In this document: piece by piece, positions 28,088 through 37,062 of the stretch
How the letters are laid out: each line of letters starts with the position of its first letter
Position numbering within the stretch: the first letter of the stretch is position 1
Source: Agrobacterium vitis
GTDB lineage: Bacteria; Pseudomonadota; Alphaproteobacteria; Rhizobiales; Rhizobiaceae
Length of the DNA stretch: 64,000 bases
Assembly (NCBI RefSeq): GCF_013337045.2
Contig: NZ_CP118259.1
Span: 62,001 to 126,000 of the forward strand
Direction: 5' to 3'
Made by a program: the position numbers and the translations under genes
Notes under the pieces: model-generated
The model's input: the letters and a program-made list of their open reading frames with translations, nothing else
Databases searched by the model: none
Told to the model about the DNA's origin: nothing

Positions 28088-29083
28088 TCAGTTCGCGCTT
28101 GCGGCTTGTTTCACTGCCGACACCAGATCGCTGCCCCATTCTTTCGAGAATTGGGCGTAGACCGGCGAGACCAGCGCGACAAACGGTGCGGTATCCACTT
28201 TCGTCACCTTGACGCCCTTGCCCTCGAGCTTCTTCTGGGTGTCGGCATAGGCCTTGTCTAGCGCGCTGCGATACCAGATGACGGTGTCTGTCGCCGCCTT
28301 CTTCACGGCGGCCTGTTCGTCAGGCGTCAGCGAATCCAGCTTGTCCTTGTTCATGTACCACCAGTTGGCGGTCCAGATGTAATTGGAGATCGACAGGTCC
28401 TTGGCGACCTCGTACCATTTGGAGTCCCAGTAATCGCGCATTTCAGGCTCAACGGCAGCAACGACATGCGATTGCAGCGCTGTATAAACCTGACCGAAAG
28501 GAATGGATTCCGCCAAGGCGCCAAGCTGCTTCATGGTGGCCAGAATGACGGGATTGGGAGGCGTGCGAATTTTTACGCCGGCCAGATCCGCAGGCTTTTC
28601 AATGGGCTTGCTGGTGGCGAACTGGCGAAAGCCGGAGTCGAGCACGCCGAGCATCACATAGCCGCGCTCCTCGCCGAGGCGTTGGATCTTCTGGCCTTGT
28701 TCGCCATCGAGAAATGCGTGAACGTTTGATGCGTCCTTGAACAGGAACGGCAGCGACAGCACGTTGAGGCGTGGATCGATGGCATCGACCGCACCGCCAA
28801 GACCGATGTCGATCGAGCCTGCACCGACGCCATCGGCGATTGGCCCTTCGTCGCCCAGTTGGGCGTTCGGGAAGATCTGAACCTTGACCGATCCCTTGGT
28901 ATTCTCACCAACTTCCGTTGCGAATTTTTGAACTGCTTCATTGATCAGGCTTTCAGGCGCCGAAGCATGCGCCAGCCGCAATGTTGTTTCAGCATTGGCG
29001 GTGCTGGACCAAAGGCTGGAAAGACCAAGTACGGTGCCGAGCATGATGGCGTGCAGCCGGCTGCTTTTGTTGAGAGTGAACAT
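28088..29083 (-). CDS. TRAP transporter substrate-binding protein (DctP family)
   Basis: Periplasmic binding protein of 331 residues. The signal peptide runs through MLGTVLGLSSLWSSTANAE. The mature part has the DctP patterns TLRLAHASAPESLINEAVQKFA, GADVGIGG-like SIDIGLGGAVDAI, KPADLAGVKIRTPPNP, and FGQVYTALQSHVVAAVEPEMRD with the conserved carboxylate-binding Arg region. The ribosome site AAAGGGGA precedes the ATG. It is the first gene of the four-gene transport and aminotransferase operon. The ligand is probably an organic anion or a zwitterion. Confidence 0.92.
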   Translation of the reverse strand: MFTLNKSSRLHAIMLGTVLGLSSLWSSTANAETTLRLAHASAPESLINEAVQKFATEVGENTKGSVKVQIFPNAQLGDEGPIADGVGAGSIDIGLGGAVDAIDPRLNVLSLPFLFKDASNVHAFLDGEQGQKIQRLGEERGYVMLGVLDSGFRQFATSKPIEKPADLAGVKIRTPPNPVILATMKQLGALAESIPFGQVYTALQSHVVAAVEPEMRDYWDSKWYEVAKDLSISNYIWTANWWYMNKDKLDSLTPDEQAAVKKAATDTVIWYRSALDKAYADTQKKLEGKGVKVTKVDTAPFVALVSPVYAQFSKEWGSDLVSAVKQAASAN

Positions 29084-29127
29084 GAATTCCCCTTTACGTT
29101 CTTCTTGTGTTGACGCAGCATGAGAAT

Positions 29128-29158
29128 AATTGTCATTGCGCGGCTGAAAATGACAATT
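29128..29158. promoter_or_regulatory. Perfect inverted repeat, likely LysR-regulator operator
   Basis: Arms AATTGTCATT and AATGACAATT (10 of 10 complementary) with an 11-base spacer, between the divergent dctP-like gene and the LysR gene. The position and size fit a LysR recognition site controlling both directions. Confidence 0.7.
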
Positions 29159-29264
29159 TTATTATTGATGCATAAGCGCCGCTGATAGCAGCCGTTTTCT
29201 GGAGCGGTTGCGCCTTGAGAGATAGGAAGCGTTTCGACGGTCGACTGGTCAATGGCGGAGCAGA

Positions 29265-30128
29265 ATGCGCAATCTCGATAGCGACGCACTGGCAAGCTTT
29301 GTAGCTGTTGCCGAGACAGGCAGTTTCACGGCGGCGGCGGAACGGCTGGGGCGCACGCAGGCAGCGGTCAGCATGGCGATCGGCAAATGGGAGGAGCGTC
29401 TTGATCTGCGGTTGTTCGATCGCGGGCATCGCCGGGTCACCTTGACGCCGATCGGGGAAAGGTTGCTTGGCTATGCGCGGCGCATACGGGCAATCGAGGA
29501 TGAAGCCCTGGCCACGCTGCTTGAAGGCCGCAATGAAAGCCGCGTTCGGCTCGGCATGCCCGATGACTACCTGACACTGTTCGGCACGGCGCTGATGCAG
29601 CGTTTTGCGCCACAGCATCCCAAGGTCAATCTGGACCTGCAATATGATTTCTCTCACCATCTGGAAGGCATGGTTGAAAGCCGGGAGCTGGACATTGCCA
29701 TCATAACGCAAAGTCCGGCCGAGCCTAAGGGGGAGTTGATCCGCCTGGAACGGCAGGTTTGGTGCGCGGCCCCAAACCGTTACCCGGAACAGAGCAGTAC
29801 GGTTCAACTGGCGCTTTTTCCGGACGGCTGCCGGTCCCGGCCACAGGTTCTGGCAGCGCTGGATCGTGCAGATCGTCGCTGGCGGATTGTTTATTCGTCA
29901 TCAGATATCGCTGGAATTCAGCTGGCGGTTCATTCGGGAGACCTGTTGACGGTCCTGCCGGAGACGGCGGTGCCTGCGAACTGGCGCAAGCTGGGGGTTG
30001 ATGATGGTCTGCCGGAACTGCCGATCTTGCGGCTGGCAATGGTTCTGCCCCAGCAACCGCGCCTGCCGGTCAGGCAATTGGCGACGTTCCTGCGTGCAGA
30101 ATTCCAGCATTCTCTTTCTACCGCATAA
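29265..30128 (+). CDS. LysR-family transcriptional regulator
   Basis: DNA-binding helix-turn-helix in the first 60 residues (LASFVAVAETGSFTAAAERL, RTQAAVSMAIGKWEERL), followed by the substrate-binding domain typical of LysR proteins. It has 287 residues. The ribosome site GGCGGAG sits before the ATG at 29265. It is divergent from the TRAP operon and 33 bases ahead of the MFS gene. It probably responds to the compound carried or degraded by these genes. Confidence 0.92.
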   Translation: MRNLDSDALASFVAVAETGSFTAAAERLGRTQAAVSMAIGKWEERLDLRLFDRGHRRVTLTPIGERLLGYARRIRAIEDEALATLLEGRNESRVRLGMPDDYLTLFGTALMQRFAPQHPKVNLDLQYDFSHHLEGMVESRELDIAIITQSPAEPKGELIRLERQVWCAAPNRYPEQSSTVQLALFPDGCRSRPQVLAALDRADRRWRIVYSSSDIAGIQLAVHSGDLLTVLPETAVPANWRKLGVDDGLPELPILRLAMVLPQQPRLPVRQLATFLRAEFQHSLSTA

Positions 30129-30161
30129 TGCCTTGAACCAGCGTCACCTTGGAACAACCAA

Positions 30162-31454
30162 ATGATCTCCAATGCACTTGCCTCCATGCTGGCACGGCGC
30201 AACATCCACTATGGCTGGATCGTTGTCGCAGCAACCTTTCTCACCATGCTGGTCACGGCAGGTGCCATGGGCGCCCCAGGCGTGCTCATCAAGCCACTTC
30301 AGGATGAGTTTGGCTGGGAGACCTCGCAGATTTCTTCAGCGCTTGCCGTACGGCTGGTGCTGTTTGGCTTGATGGGGCCGTTCTCGGCGGCGTTCATGAA
30401 TTATTTCGGCGTTCGCAAAGTCATCGTTTTCGCAATGATCCTGATTTCCAGCGGCTTCATTGGGTCATTGTTCATGACCAAGATCTGGCAGCTTCTGGTG
30501 CTTTGGGGCGTGGTCGTCGGCCTTGGTACAGGACTGACGGCCATGGTGCTCGCCGCTACCGTTTCGGCCCGCTGGTTCACCAGGCATCGCGGCCTCGTCG
30601 TCGGCATGCTCTCGGCAAGCTCTGCTACCGGTCAACTGGTTTTCCTGCCGCTGATGGCGCAATTGACGGAAAGCTATGGCTGGCGAATGACAGTGTTTTT
30701 CGTTTGCGGCATGATCTTGCTGGCTGCACTCGTCGTGCTGGCGGTTATGCGCGACCGTCCCTCCGATCTCAACCTGCCCTCTTTTGGGGAGGAGCAGGTG
30801 ATACCGCCACCGCCACAGACCGGCGGCCTGCTGACAATGCTGGCAACACCCGTTTCCGTGCTCAGGGAGGTGTCAAAGACGTCCACCTTCTGGATTCTGT
30901 TTGCGACATTCTTCATCTGCGGTCTCAGCACAAATGGCCTGATCCAGACGCATTTCGTCACGCTCTGCGGCGATTTCGGCATTCTGCCGGTGGCCGCCGC
31001 CAGTGTGCTTGCGGTGATGGGCATTTTCGACTTCTTTGGAACGATCGGCTCCGGCTGGCTCTCTGATCGCTTCGACAATCGCTGGCTGCTCTTCTGGTAT
31101 TATGGCCTGCGCGGCCTGTCTTTGCTCTTCCTGCCGTTCAGCGATTTCAGCTTCTACGGACTGTCGATCTTTGCTGTCTTCTACGGCCTGGACTGGATTG
31201 CCACCGTGCCCCCAACCGTGAAGATCGCCGCCGACCGCTTCGGTCGTGAAAAAGCAGGTATCGTTTTCGGCTGGGTCTTTACCGGTCATCAATTGGGCGC
31301 TGCGACCGCAGCCTATGGTGCCGGTCTGTCACGCACGCAGTTGCAGAGCTATTTACCCGCTTTCTTCATCGCCGGAGCTTTCTGCTTGCTGGCCTCGATC
31401 CTGGCGATTACCCTGGAGAAAACCGGTCGTTCAGCGCCCTCGGCAGCCCATTGA
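30162..31454 (+). CDS. MFS transporter (monocarboxylate/oxalate-formate antiporter-like)
   Basis: Twelve-helix major facilitator of 430 residues. The first helix HYGWIVVAATFLTMLVTAGA and the following APGVLIKPLQDEFGW resemble the oxalate/formate and monocarboxylate group. The loop motif SARWFTRHRGLVVGMLSASSATG is also typical. It follows the LysR gene in the same direction with 33 bases between, so it may be a second transporter of the same regulon. The substrate is unknown. Confidence 0.87.
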   Translation: MISNALASMLARRNIHYGWIVVAATFLTMLVTAGAMGAPGVLIKPLQDEFGWETSQISSALAVRLVLFGLMGPFSAAFMNYFGVRKVIVFAMILISSGFIGSLFMTKIWQLLVLWGVVVGLGTGLTAMVLAATVSARWFTRHRGLVVGMLSASSATGQLVFLPLMAQLTESYGWRMTVFFVCGMILLAALVVLAVMRDRPSDLNLPSFGEEQVIPPPPQTGGLLTMLATPVSVLREVSKTSTFWILFATFFICGLSTNGLIQTHFVTLCGDFGILPVAAASVLAVMGIFDFFGTIGSGWLSDRFDNRWLLFWYYGLRGLSLLFLPFSDFSFYGLSIFAVFYGLDWIATVPPTVKIAADRFGREKAGIVFGWVFTGHQLGAATAAYGAGLSRTQLQSYLPAFFIAGAFCLLASILAITLEKTGRSAPSAAH

Positions 31455-31465
31455 GACGAGGAGCC

Positions 31466-31508
31466 ATTGTCAGGGAAAAGGAGAGGCTGTTTTCCTGAAA
31501 GGACAAAT
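31466..31508. repeat. Palindromic repeat, family 2, copy A
   Basis: ATTGTCAGGGAAAAG, then a variable loop, then TTTTCCTGAAAGGACAAATG. It starts 12 bases after the MFS stop codon. A close copy lies just after the diguanylate cyclase gene at 45268-45313. Both positions suit a role as a 3' hairpin of the transcript. Confidence 0.65.
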
Positions 31509-31633
31509 GGCAATAAAAGATCCAGAAGCTCTCCGTTTCAAATAGGCCGGTCGATAAAAATCGAATCATTGATTTAGCTGAATGCATACCTGGCTATGAT
31601 AAATTCCTCCCGGATAGAGTGTGAGGATCAAGT

Positions 31634-32104
31634 ATGATTGTTCAACTTAATACCTCGGTTCCTTCTGCGGGGGCGGCAAAAGAAGATACGGCCAGCCCAT
31701 TTCAAGAGGGAGCCGTGTTGCCGGAGACCCTAAGTCTTGCCGAGCGGGAGACCTATAATCTGGCGATTGATGCGCGAAATGGCGACAATGTTCTGGATAA
31801 GGTCATTCTGAACGTCGTACAGCCTCCCGCTCTCGTGTTGTTTGCCCTCCTGGATGCGGGCCGGGTCTTCCCGGATGTGCCTCTGCCCCAGGCGCAGGAT
31901 GCGTATGATCGCATGGCTGATACGACGGAGGTCGAGGCGCCTGATGTTGGCGACAGCTCGAAAAATCAACAGGGAGCCAAAACCGCCAAGACTGACAGCG
32001 GCTTTGCCGCCAGTGGAAGCAATGCAATCGCCTCGCCCATTGCTGCCGGGACATCCTCCGCATCATCGACTGTCTCGACCTCGGCACCGTCGATTACCGC
32101 CTGA
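31634..32104 (+). CDS. Hypothetical protein
   Basis: A 156-residue protein I do not recognise. The first 70 residues look folded (ETYNLAIDARNGDNVLDKVI, LNVVQPPALVLFALLDAGRV). From about 95 the sequence is low-complexity Ser, Ala and Thr (SGSNAIASPIAAGTSSASST), probably disordered. There is no signal peptide. GAGGATCA is a fair ribosome site before the ATG. It stands alone between the MFS gene and the hairpin-rich interval. Confidence 0.55.
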   Translation: MIVQLNTSVPSAGAAKEDTASPFQEGAVLPETLSLAERETYNLAIDARNGDNVLDKVILNVVQPPALVLFALLDAGRVFPDVPLPQAQDAYDRMADTTEVEAPDVGDSSKNQQGAKTAKTDSGFAASGSNAIASPIAAGTSSASSTVSTSAPSITA

Positions 32105-32489
32105 TCCCACAGGTCCGACTTAAGGCCCGTGCGCCCTAACGTTAACATGCGCCCTAACGACAGTATTCAGGTCTCTGTACCTGGATGCTAGATCGTCCGT
32201 TTGGACGCTCTCCATCTTGCATGGATGGCAGCGCTTGATAGCGCAAGCACCGCGCCTCGCACAATTTCCCGACTTGAGATATGTCAATGCCGACCACCCG
32301 GCAATCGCGTTTTATCGCCCCGACGTTACCCCAGTATTCACCGGTGAGTTTGGTGCCATGGGGGTAAATTATGAAAATAACATAAGATGTTACAATTGAC
32401 GTGTTTATGCCTGACCGGGCGAAAAAGCGTTGGTGCGGGCCAAAGTATCCCTTCCGGGCAAGCCTGACGATAGAGGAGATGGATTTCCG
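32105..32489. other. Hairpin-rich intergenic region, 385 bases
   Basis: It contains two exact copies of TGCGCCCTAACG (32130 and 32148, 18-base period). Four small stems then follow in 77 bases: CAGGT/ACCTG (32168-32183), GTCC/GGAC (32195-32206), CCATC/GATGG (32212-32228) and GCGCT/AGCGC (32231-32244). The right end holds an AT-richer stretch near 32350-32410 that may contain the promoter of the CoA transferase. Confidence 0.55.
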
Positions 32490-33980
32490 ATGTTGCGTGA
32501 TCGTATTCGCTACAGGCCTCTGATGGACAAGCTGGTCACAGCCGACGAAGCCGCCGCCATGATTGAAGACGGCATGACCATCGGCATGAGCGGCTTTACC
32601 CGCGCCGGTGAAGCCAAGGCGGTGCCGATGGCGCTGGCGGAGCGGGCTCGCAAGCATCCTTTGAAAATCACCCTGATGACCGGCGCGTCGCTGGGCAATG
32701 ATCTCGACAAGACGCTTGTCGAAGCCCATGTTGTGTCGCGGCGCATGCCGTTTCAGGCCGATCCGGCGCTGCGCAAGGCGATCAATGCCGGCGAGGTGAT
32801 GTTCATTGATCAGCATCTTTCGGAAACGGTCGAACAATTGCGCACCGGTCAGATCGCGCCGGTCGATATTGCCATCATTGAGGCGGTGGCCATTACCGAG
32901 CATGGTGGCATTGTGCCGACCACATCGGTTGGCAATTCCGCCAGTTTTGCCATCCTCGCCAAGAAAGTGATCATCGAGCTGAACCTGTCGCAGCCGATCA
33001 CGCTGGAAGGCCTGCATGACATCTATATCCCGTCGCGGCGCCCGGCCCGCATGCCGATCCCCGTTGTGACGCCGGAAAGCCGTGTCGGACTGCCCTATAT
33101 TTCCATTCCTCCGGAAAAAATTGCCGCCATTGTCGTCTCGGAAAAACAGGACAGCTCGGCCCCCATTCAGCCGCCGGACGAGGATACCAAGGCCATTGCC
33201 GGCCACCTGATCGAGCTTTTGCTCAACGAAGTGCGCCAAGGCCGGATGGGCTATGATCTCCAGCCCTTGCAGGCCGGGATCGGCACCATTGCCAATGCCG
33301 TCTTGCATGGCTTTATCGATACACCGTTTCATGACTTGAAGATGTATTCGGAGGTCTTGCAGGATTCGACCTTCGAGTTGATCGATGCCGGCAAGATGAC
33401 TTTTGCCTCTGCCTCGTCGATTACCCTGTCGGCGGAGATGTATCAGAAAGTCCTGCCAAAACTGGCTGAATACAAGCATCACCTCGTGCTGCGTCCGCAG
33501 GAAATCAGCAACCATCCGGAAGTCATCCGGCGGTTGGGGCTCATCTGCATCAATACGGCGCTTGAATTCGACCTCTACGGCAATGTCAATTCCACCCATG
33601 TTGGCGGCACGCAGATGATGAACGGCATCGGCGGATCTGGTGATTTTGCCCGCAATGCCTATCTGTCGATTTTCGTTACCAAGTCGATTGCCAAGAATGG
33701 AGCGATTTCCTCGGTTGTTCCGATGGTCAGCCATGTCGATCACACCGAACACGACGTCGATATTCTCATCACCGAACAGGGGCTGGCCGATCTGCGGGGC
33801 CTGGCGCCGCGCGAAAGGGCGCGGCTGGTGATCGACAATTGCGTGCATCCAGATTACCGCGACCAGCTTGCCGATTATTATCAGAGGGCGCTCGAGCGTG
33901 GCGGTCATACGCCTCACATTCTCGAAGAAGCGTTTTCCTGGCATCAATCGATGCGTGAGACAGGAACCATGCGCAGATAA
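32490..33980 (+). CDS. Acetyl-CoA hydrolase / succinate:CoA transferase family protein
   Basis: Class I CoA-transferase of 496 residues, similar in length to the propionyl-CoA:succinate and acetate:succinate CoA transferases. Motifs include TIGMSGFTRAGEAKAVP at the start and STHVGGTQMMNGIGGSGDFARNAYLSIF in the C-domain. The acidic catalytic Glu expected in the C-domain lies near ITEQGLADLRGLAP, though I cannot fix the exact residue. The ATG at 32490 has GAGGAG upstream. The partner acid is not determined. It stands alone. Confidence 0.85.
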   Translation: MLRDRIRYRPLMDKLVTADEAAAMIEDGMTIGMSGFTRAGEAKAVPMALAERARKHPLKITLMTGASLGNDLDKTLVEAHVVSRRMPFQADPALRKAINAGEVMFIDQHLSETVEQLRTGQIAPVDIAIIEAVAITEHGGIVPTTSVGNSASFAILAKKVIIELNLSQPITLEGLHDIYIPSRRPARMPIPVVTPESRVGLPYISIPPEKIAAIVVSEKQDSSAPIQPPDEDTKAIAGHLIELLLNEVRQGRMGYDLQPLQAGIGTIANAVLHGFIDTPFHDLKMYSEVLQDSTFELIDAGKMTFASASSITLSAEMYQKVLPKLAEYKHHLVLRPQEISNHPEVIRRLGLICINTALEFDLYGNVNSTHVGGTQMMNGIGGSGDFARNAYLSIFVTKSIAKNGAISSVVPMVSHVDHTEHDVDILITEQGLADLRGLAPRERARLVIDNCVHPDYRDQLADYYQRALERGGHTPHILEEAFSWHQSMRETGTMRR

Positions 33981-34182
33981 ATTTGACTGGTATCAAACTT
34001 CTAATGACGATAAACCGGTTTCGACACCAGAGCCGGGCTGCATGATGCTGACCCGGGACGGATATAGACCGGACCCGACCATGATCAAGCCGCATGCCGA
34101 CCTATCCGCCCCATCTCTTCCTGAAAAGCAGAACATCACAGTTCTTCCCCGCCGCTCAAGGCGGCGTGGCCTCTCCATTTCC

Positions 34183-35433
34183 ATGCGCTCAGTCACCCGG
34201 CCGCTCGCTATTATCATGCTCGGCGTGCTGTTGGTGGGCTGCGCGTCGCGGGCGGTGGGCGTGATGAAGCCGGTCGGCGCGGCGGTTAAGGCCGCCAATG
34301 CCAGCGAGGTCAATCTCCTGGCTGCGACGACCCGCGCGCCCTCCGAGGATAAATCGATCCTGTTTAGCGGCGAGCGCGGAACGGGTCTGTTGATTGATGC
34401 CGTCACCATTTCGATTCCTCCCGCCGCAAACCGCAAGATCGGCGAGGTTCAATGGCCAAAGAAACTGCCGCCGGATCCGCGTAAGGATTTCACGACTGTT
34501 GCCGTCCAGCCGATTCAGACCGACCAGCAGCGCCGGGCCTGGCTGAACACCCATGCAAAGGGCAAGCATCGCGTGCTGCTGTTTGTGCACGGGTTCAATA
34601 ATACCTACGAGGATTCCGTCTATCGCTTTGCCCAGATCGTTCACGATTCAGGCACGGATGTGGTGCCGATGGTGTTTACCTGGCCGTCTCGCGCCAGTAT
34701 TTTTGACTATAATTATGACAAGGAAAGCACCAATTATTCCCGCGATGCCCTGGAAGAGATGCTGACCCGCATGACCAGCGACCCGCAGGTCTCAGATGTG
34801 ACCGTCATGGCGCATTCGATGGGATCGTGGCTTGCCGTCGAAGCGCTGCGGCAAATGGCCATCCGCCATGGCGGCGTCAATGCCAAGATTACCAATGTCA
34901 TTCTTGCGTCTCCGGATCTGGATGTCGATGTGTTCGGCAAGCAGTTTCAGGCCTTGGGGCCAAAGCCACCACATTTCACCCTGTTCGTTTCGCAGGATGA
35001 CCGGGCGCTGAGTATTTCCCGGCGCATTTCCGGCAATGTCGACCGGTTGGGACAGATCAATCCGGCCAATGAACCGTATCGAAGCGTGCTGGAAAAGGCT
35101 GGCATCACCGTTCTCGACCTGACCAAGCTGAAAACTGGCGATAGGCTGAACCACGGCAAGTTCGCCGAAAGCCCGGAAGTGGTGCGGCTGATCGGCGGAC
35201 GGCTGATTGCCGGACAGACCGTCACGGATTCGCAGGTGGGTGTCGGCGAAGCCCTCGGTGCCGTCACCATCGGCGCCACCAACACGATCGGCCAGGCCGC
35301 CAGCACCGCAATCAGCGCGCCGATCATGATCTTCGACCCCCGGACCCGCCGAAACTATGGTGACCAGCTGAAAAAGCTTGGCGAAAGCGCTGGCTCGACG
35401 GTTACCTCCGTCGGTGACACAGTGCCACGGTGA
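34183..35433 (+). CDS. Alpha/beta-hydrolase (DUF900) lipoprotein
   Basis: Probable outer- or inner-membrane lipoprotein of 416 residues. MRSVTRPLAIIMLGVLLVGC is a lipoprotein signal with lipobox LVGC (Cys20), which is why I start at 34183 rather than at the longer in-frame openings at 33868 or 34042. The DUF900 hydrolase core shows VLLFVHGFNNTYEDSVYRFA and the nucleophile elbow MAHSMGSWLA. The last third is Thr/Ala-rich (VGEALGAVTIGATNTIGQAA) and probably unstructured. The substrate is unknown. Confidence 0.83.
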   Translation: MRSVTRPLAIIMLGVLLVGCASRAVGVMKPVGAAVKAANASEVNLLAATTRAPSEDKSILFSGERGTGLLIDAVTISIPPAANRKIGEVQWPKKLPPDPRKDFTTVAVQPIQTDQQRRAWLNTHAKGKHRVLLFVHGFNNTYEDSVYRFAQIVHDSGTDVVPMVFTWPSRASIFDYNYDKESTNYSRDALEEMLTRMTSDPQVSDVTVMAHSMGSWLAVEALRQMAIRHGGVNAKITNVILASPDLDVDVFGKQFQALGPKPPHFTLFVSQDDRALSISRRISGNVDRLGQINPANEPYRSVLEKAGITVLDLTKLKTGDRLNHGKFAESPEVVRLIGGRLIAGQTVTDSQVGVGEALGAVTIGATNTIGQAASTAISAPIMIFDPRTRRNYGDQLKKLGESAGSTVTSVGDTVPR

Positions 35434-35455
35434 TGTCCGCCCTATAATTACCACC

Positions 35456-35490
35456 TTGAATCGATTTCGGTTTCAGGAATTATGCAGTAG
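35456..35490. repeat. Palindromic repeat, family 3, copy A
   Basis: TTGAATCGATTTCGGTTTC followed by AGGAATTATGCAGTAG. In the opposite orientation it shares CTACTGCATAATTCC with 49498-49533. Similar sequences are, to my knowledge, common between genes of Rhizobiaceae. Confidence 0.6.
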
Positions 35491-35540
35491 ATCGCCTTTT
35501 GCTTGAGGGACTGATCAGCCACGAACTGGAGGATGCCGCG

Positions 35541-36584
35541 ATGAGATGGAAGCGGATGATGCAATTGTTCGATGTGCATTGCGAAGGCGAAATCGGCAAA
35601 GTGGCGATTGGTGGGGTTCCGAAAATTCCCGGCGATACGGTGGCCGATCAATTGCATTGGCTGAATACGGACCCGAAAGGCCGGGAGCTGCGGCATTTTC
35701 TGGTGTTGGAGCCACGCGGTGCGCCAATCGGCTCAGTCAATCTGCTGCTACCGGCCAAGGACAGCCAAGCGGATGCCGCCTTCATCATCCTTCAGCCGGA
35801 TCAGGCCCATGCCAGTTCCGGCTCCAACTCGATCTGCGTCACCACGGCCCTGCTTGAAAGCGGCATGATCGAGATGCAGGAACCGGAAACGGTGGTGATG
35901 CTGGAAACCGCCGCCGGACTGGTCAAAGCCGTAGCTCAATGCAGGGACGGGCACTGCGACAGTGTCACCTTGACCATGGTGCCATCCTTCGTTCACGAAC
36001 TGGACGCGCAGATTGCCACGGAGAGTTGGGGCGAGATTCGATTCGATCTCGCCTATGGCGGTGTGTTTTATGCGCTGGTGGACGTCCGCCAACTCAACCT
36101 GACCATCGAGCCGGGCAATGCCCGCCGTCTGGTGGAGGCGGGCATGCTGTTGAAGGGCGAGATTAATCAGCGCATACAGGTCGTCCATCCGGATATTCCG
36201 GCCATCTCCGGCGTCGCCTATGTGATGTTTCGCGATGAGGACCCGGACGGTGCCGTGCGGACCTGCACCACCATGTGGCCGGGCCGAGTGGACCGCTCCC
36301 CCTGCGGCACAGGCAATTCGGCCAATCTCGCCACATTGCATGCGCGTGGCCGGGTCAAGCCGGGTGATAGCTTTCTATCGCGTTCGATTATCGGTTCGCA
36401 GTTCACGGTCGGCCTGCAAGGCCTGACCACCGTTGCCGGTCGCTCCGCGGTCATTCCAACCATTACCGGACGCGGCTTTACCTATGGCATCCACCAGGTT
36501 GCCTTGGATGCCTTCGATCCGCTTGGAGGTGGCTTTGTGCTGACGGATGTCTGGGGTGCTGCGGCCGAAACCATCAAGATTTAA
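35541..36584 (+). CDS. Proline racemase / hydroxyproline epimerase family, Ser/Cys variant
   Basis: Member of the proline racemase fold family, 347 residues from the ATG at 35541 with GGAGG upstream. The family uses two thiols. The second is present as Cys255 in DRSPCGTGNSA. At the first position the usual MCGH is replaced by SSGS (residues 92-95), so the first Cys is Ser93. Enzymes with two Cys are proline racemases or 4-hydroxyproline epimerases; Cys/Thr pairs are trans-3-hydroxyproline dehydratases. Ser/Cys members have been reported with only weak epimerase activity, so the true substrate may differ. Confidence 0.87.
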   Translation: MRWKRMMQLFDVHCEGEIGKVAIGGVPKIPGDTVADQLHWLNTDPKGRELRHFLVLEPRGAPIGSVNLLLPAKDSQADAAFIILQPDQAHASSGSNSICVTTALLESGMIEMQEPETVVMLETAAGLVKAVAQCRDGHCDSVTLTMVPSFVHELDAQIATESWGEIRFDLAYGGVFYALVDVRQLNLTIEPGNARRLVEAGMLLKGEINQRIQVVHPDIPAISGVAYVMFRDEDPDGAVRTCTTMWPGRVDRSPCGTGNSANLATLHARGRVKPGDSFLSRSIIGSQFTVGLQGLTTVAGRSAVIPTITGRGFTYGIHQVALDAFDPLGGGFVLTDVWGAAAETIKI

Positions 36585-37062
36585 GAGCTGTGATGGTGCC
36601 CAGCTGGGGTCCTCCCGACATCGGGAATCTTAAAATGTGAGGGAGCGTCACAAACCCATCTATTCTTAAGGTTGTCAATTGTATTGAATACACCGTACTA
36701 CAGTCTGCCAGCTTCATACTGAACTGGCTATCGCGTCACTTCTGTTGTTTTAGTTTGTCTTTTAGGGAAAGCCGGGCTGCAATTTTTCTAACAGTCTGTT
36801 CAAGAATTGCTGCTGGCCTGGCGAAAATGGTGATTTCGAGAACCGGAACGGAGCGTACTTAACGTACGTGAGTACCGGAAGCGCAGAAATTGCCATTTGC
36901 AGACCGCCAGCGGCGATTCTCGGACGGACTGTAAGGCAAGCTTTCTAAGTCTAGGGTTTTGGGTAGAGCAGCGGCAACCGGTTTTGGACACGATGCTACA
37001 CCGTGGCAAAGCGAATTTCGGACGATTGGCAAAGCACATGGCGCTTTCGGCAAGGGGACGCA
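36585..37062. other. Intergenic region before Crp/Fnr gene, 478 bases
   Basis: It contains the palindromic repeat at 36825-36898 and the ribosome site AAGGGGA of the regulator gene at its right end. No gene is convincing; in-frame extension of the regulator upstream to 37003 has no family match. Confidence 0.55.
36825..36898. repeat. Large imperfect palindrome, family 4
   Basis: About 74 bases. Arms begin AAATGG-TG-ATTTC and end with the complement GAAATTGCCATTT. The centre is GCGTACTTAACGTACG, and CCGG blocks are placed symmetrically on both arms. Only one copy is in the window. Its form matches interspersed palindromes seen in Agrobacterium and Rhizobium genomes. Confidence 0.65.

Noticed and set aside
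32154-33947. Long minus-strand open frame of 597 codons opposite the CoA transferase gene
   Set aside because: It mirrors the coding strand codon pattern of a clear CoA transferase, has no family signature, and is full of Arg, His and Gln as expected for an antisense frame in high-GC DNA.
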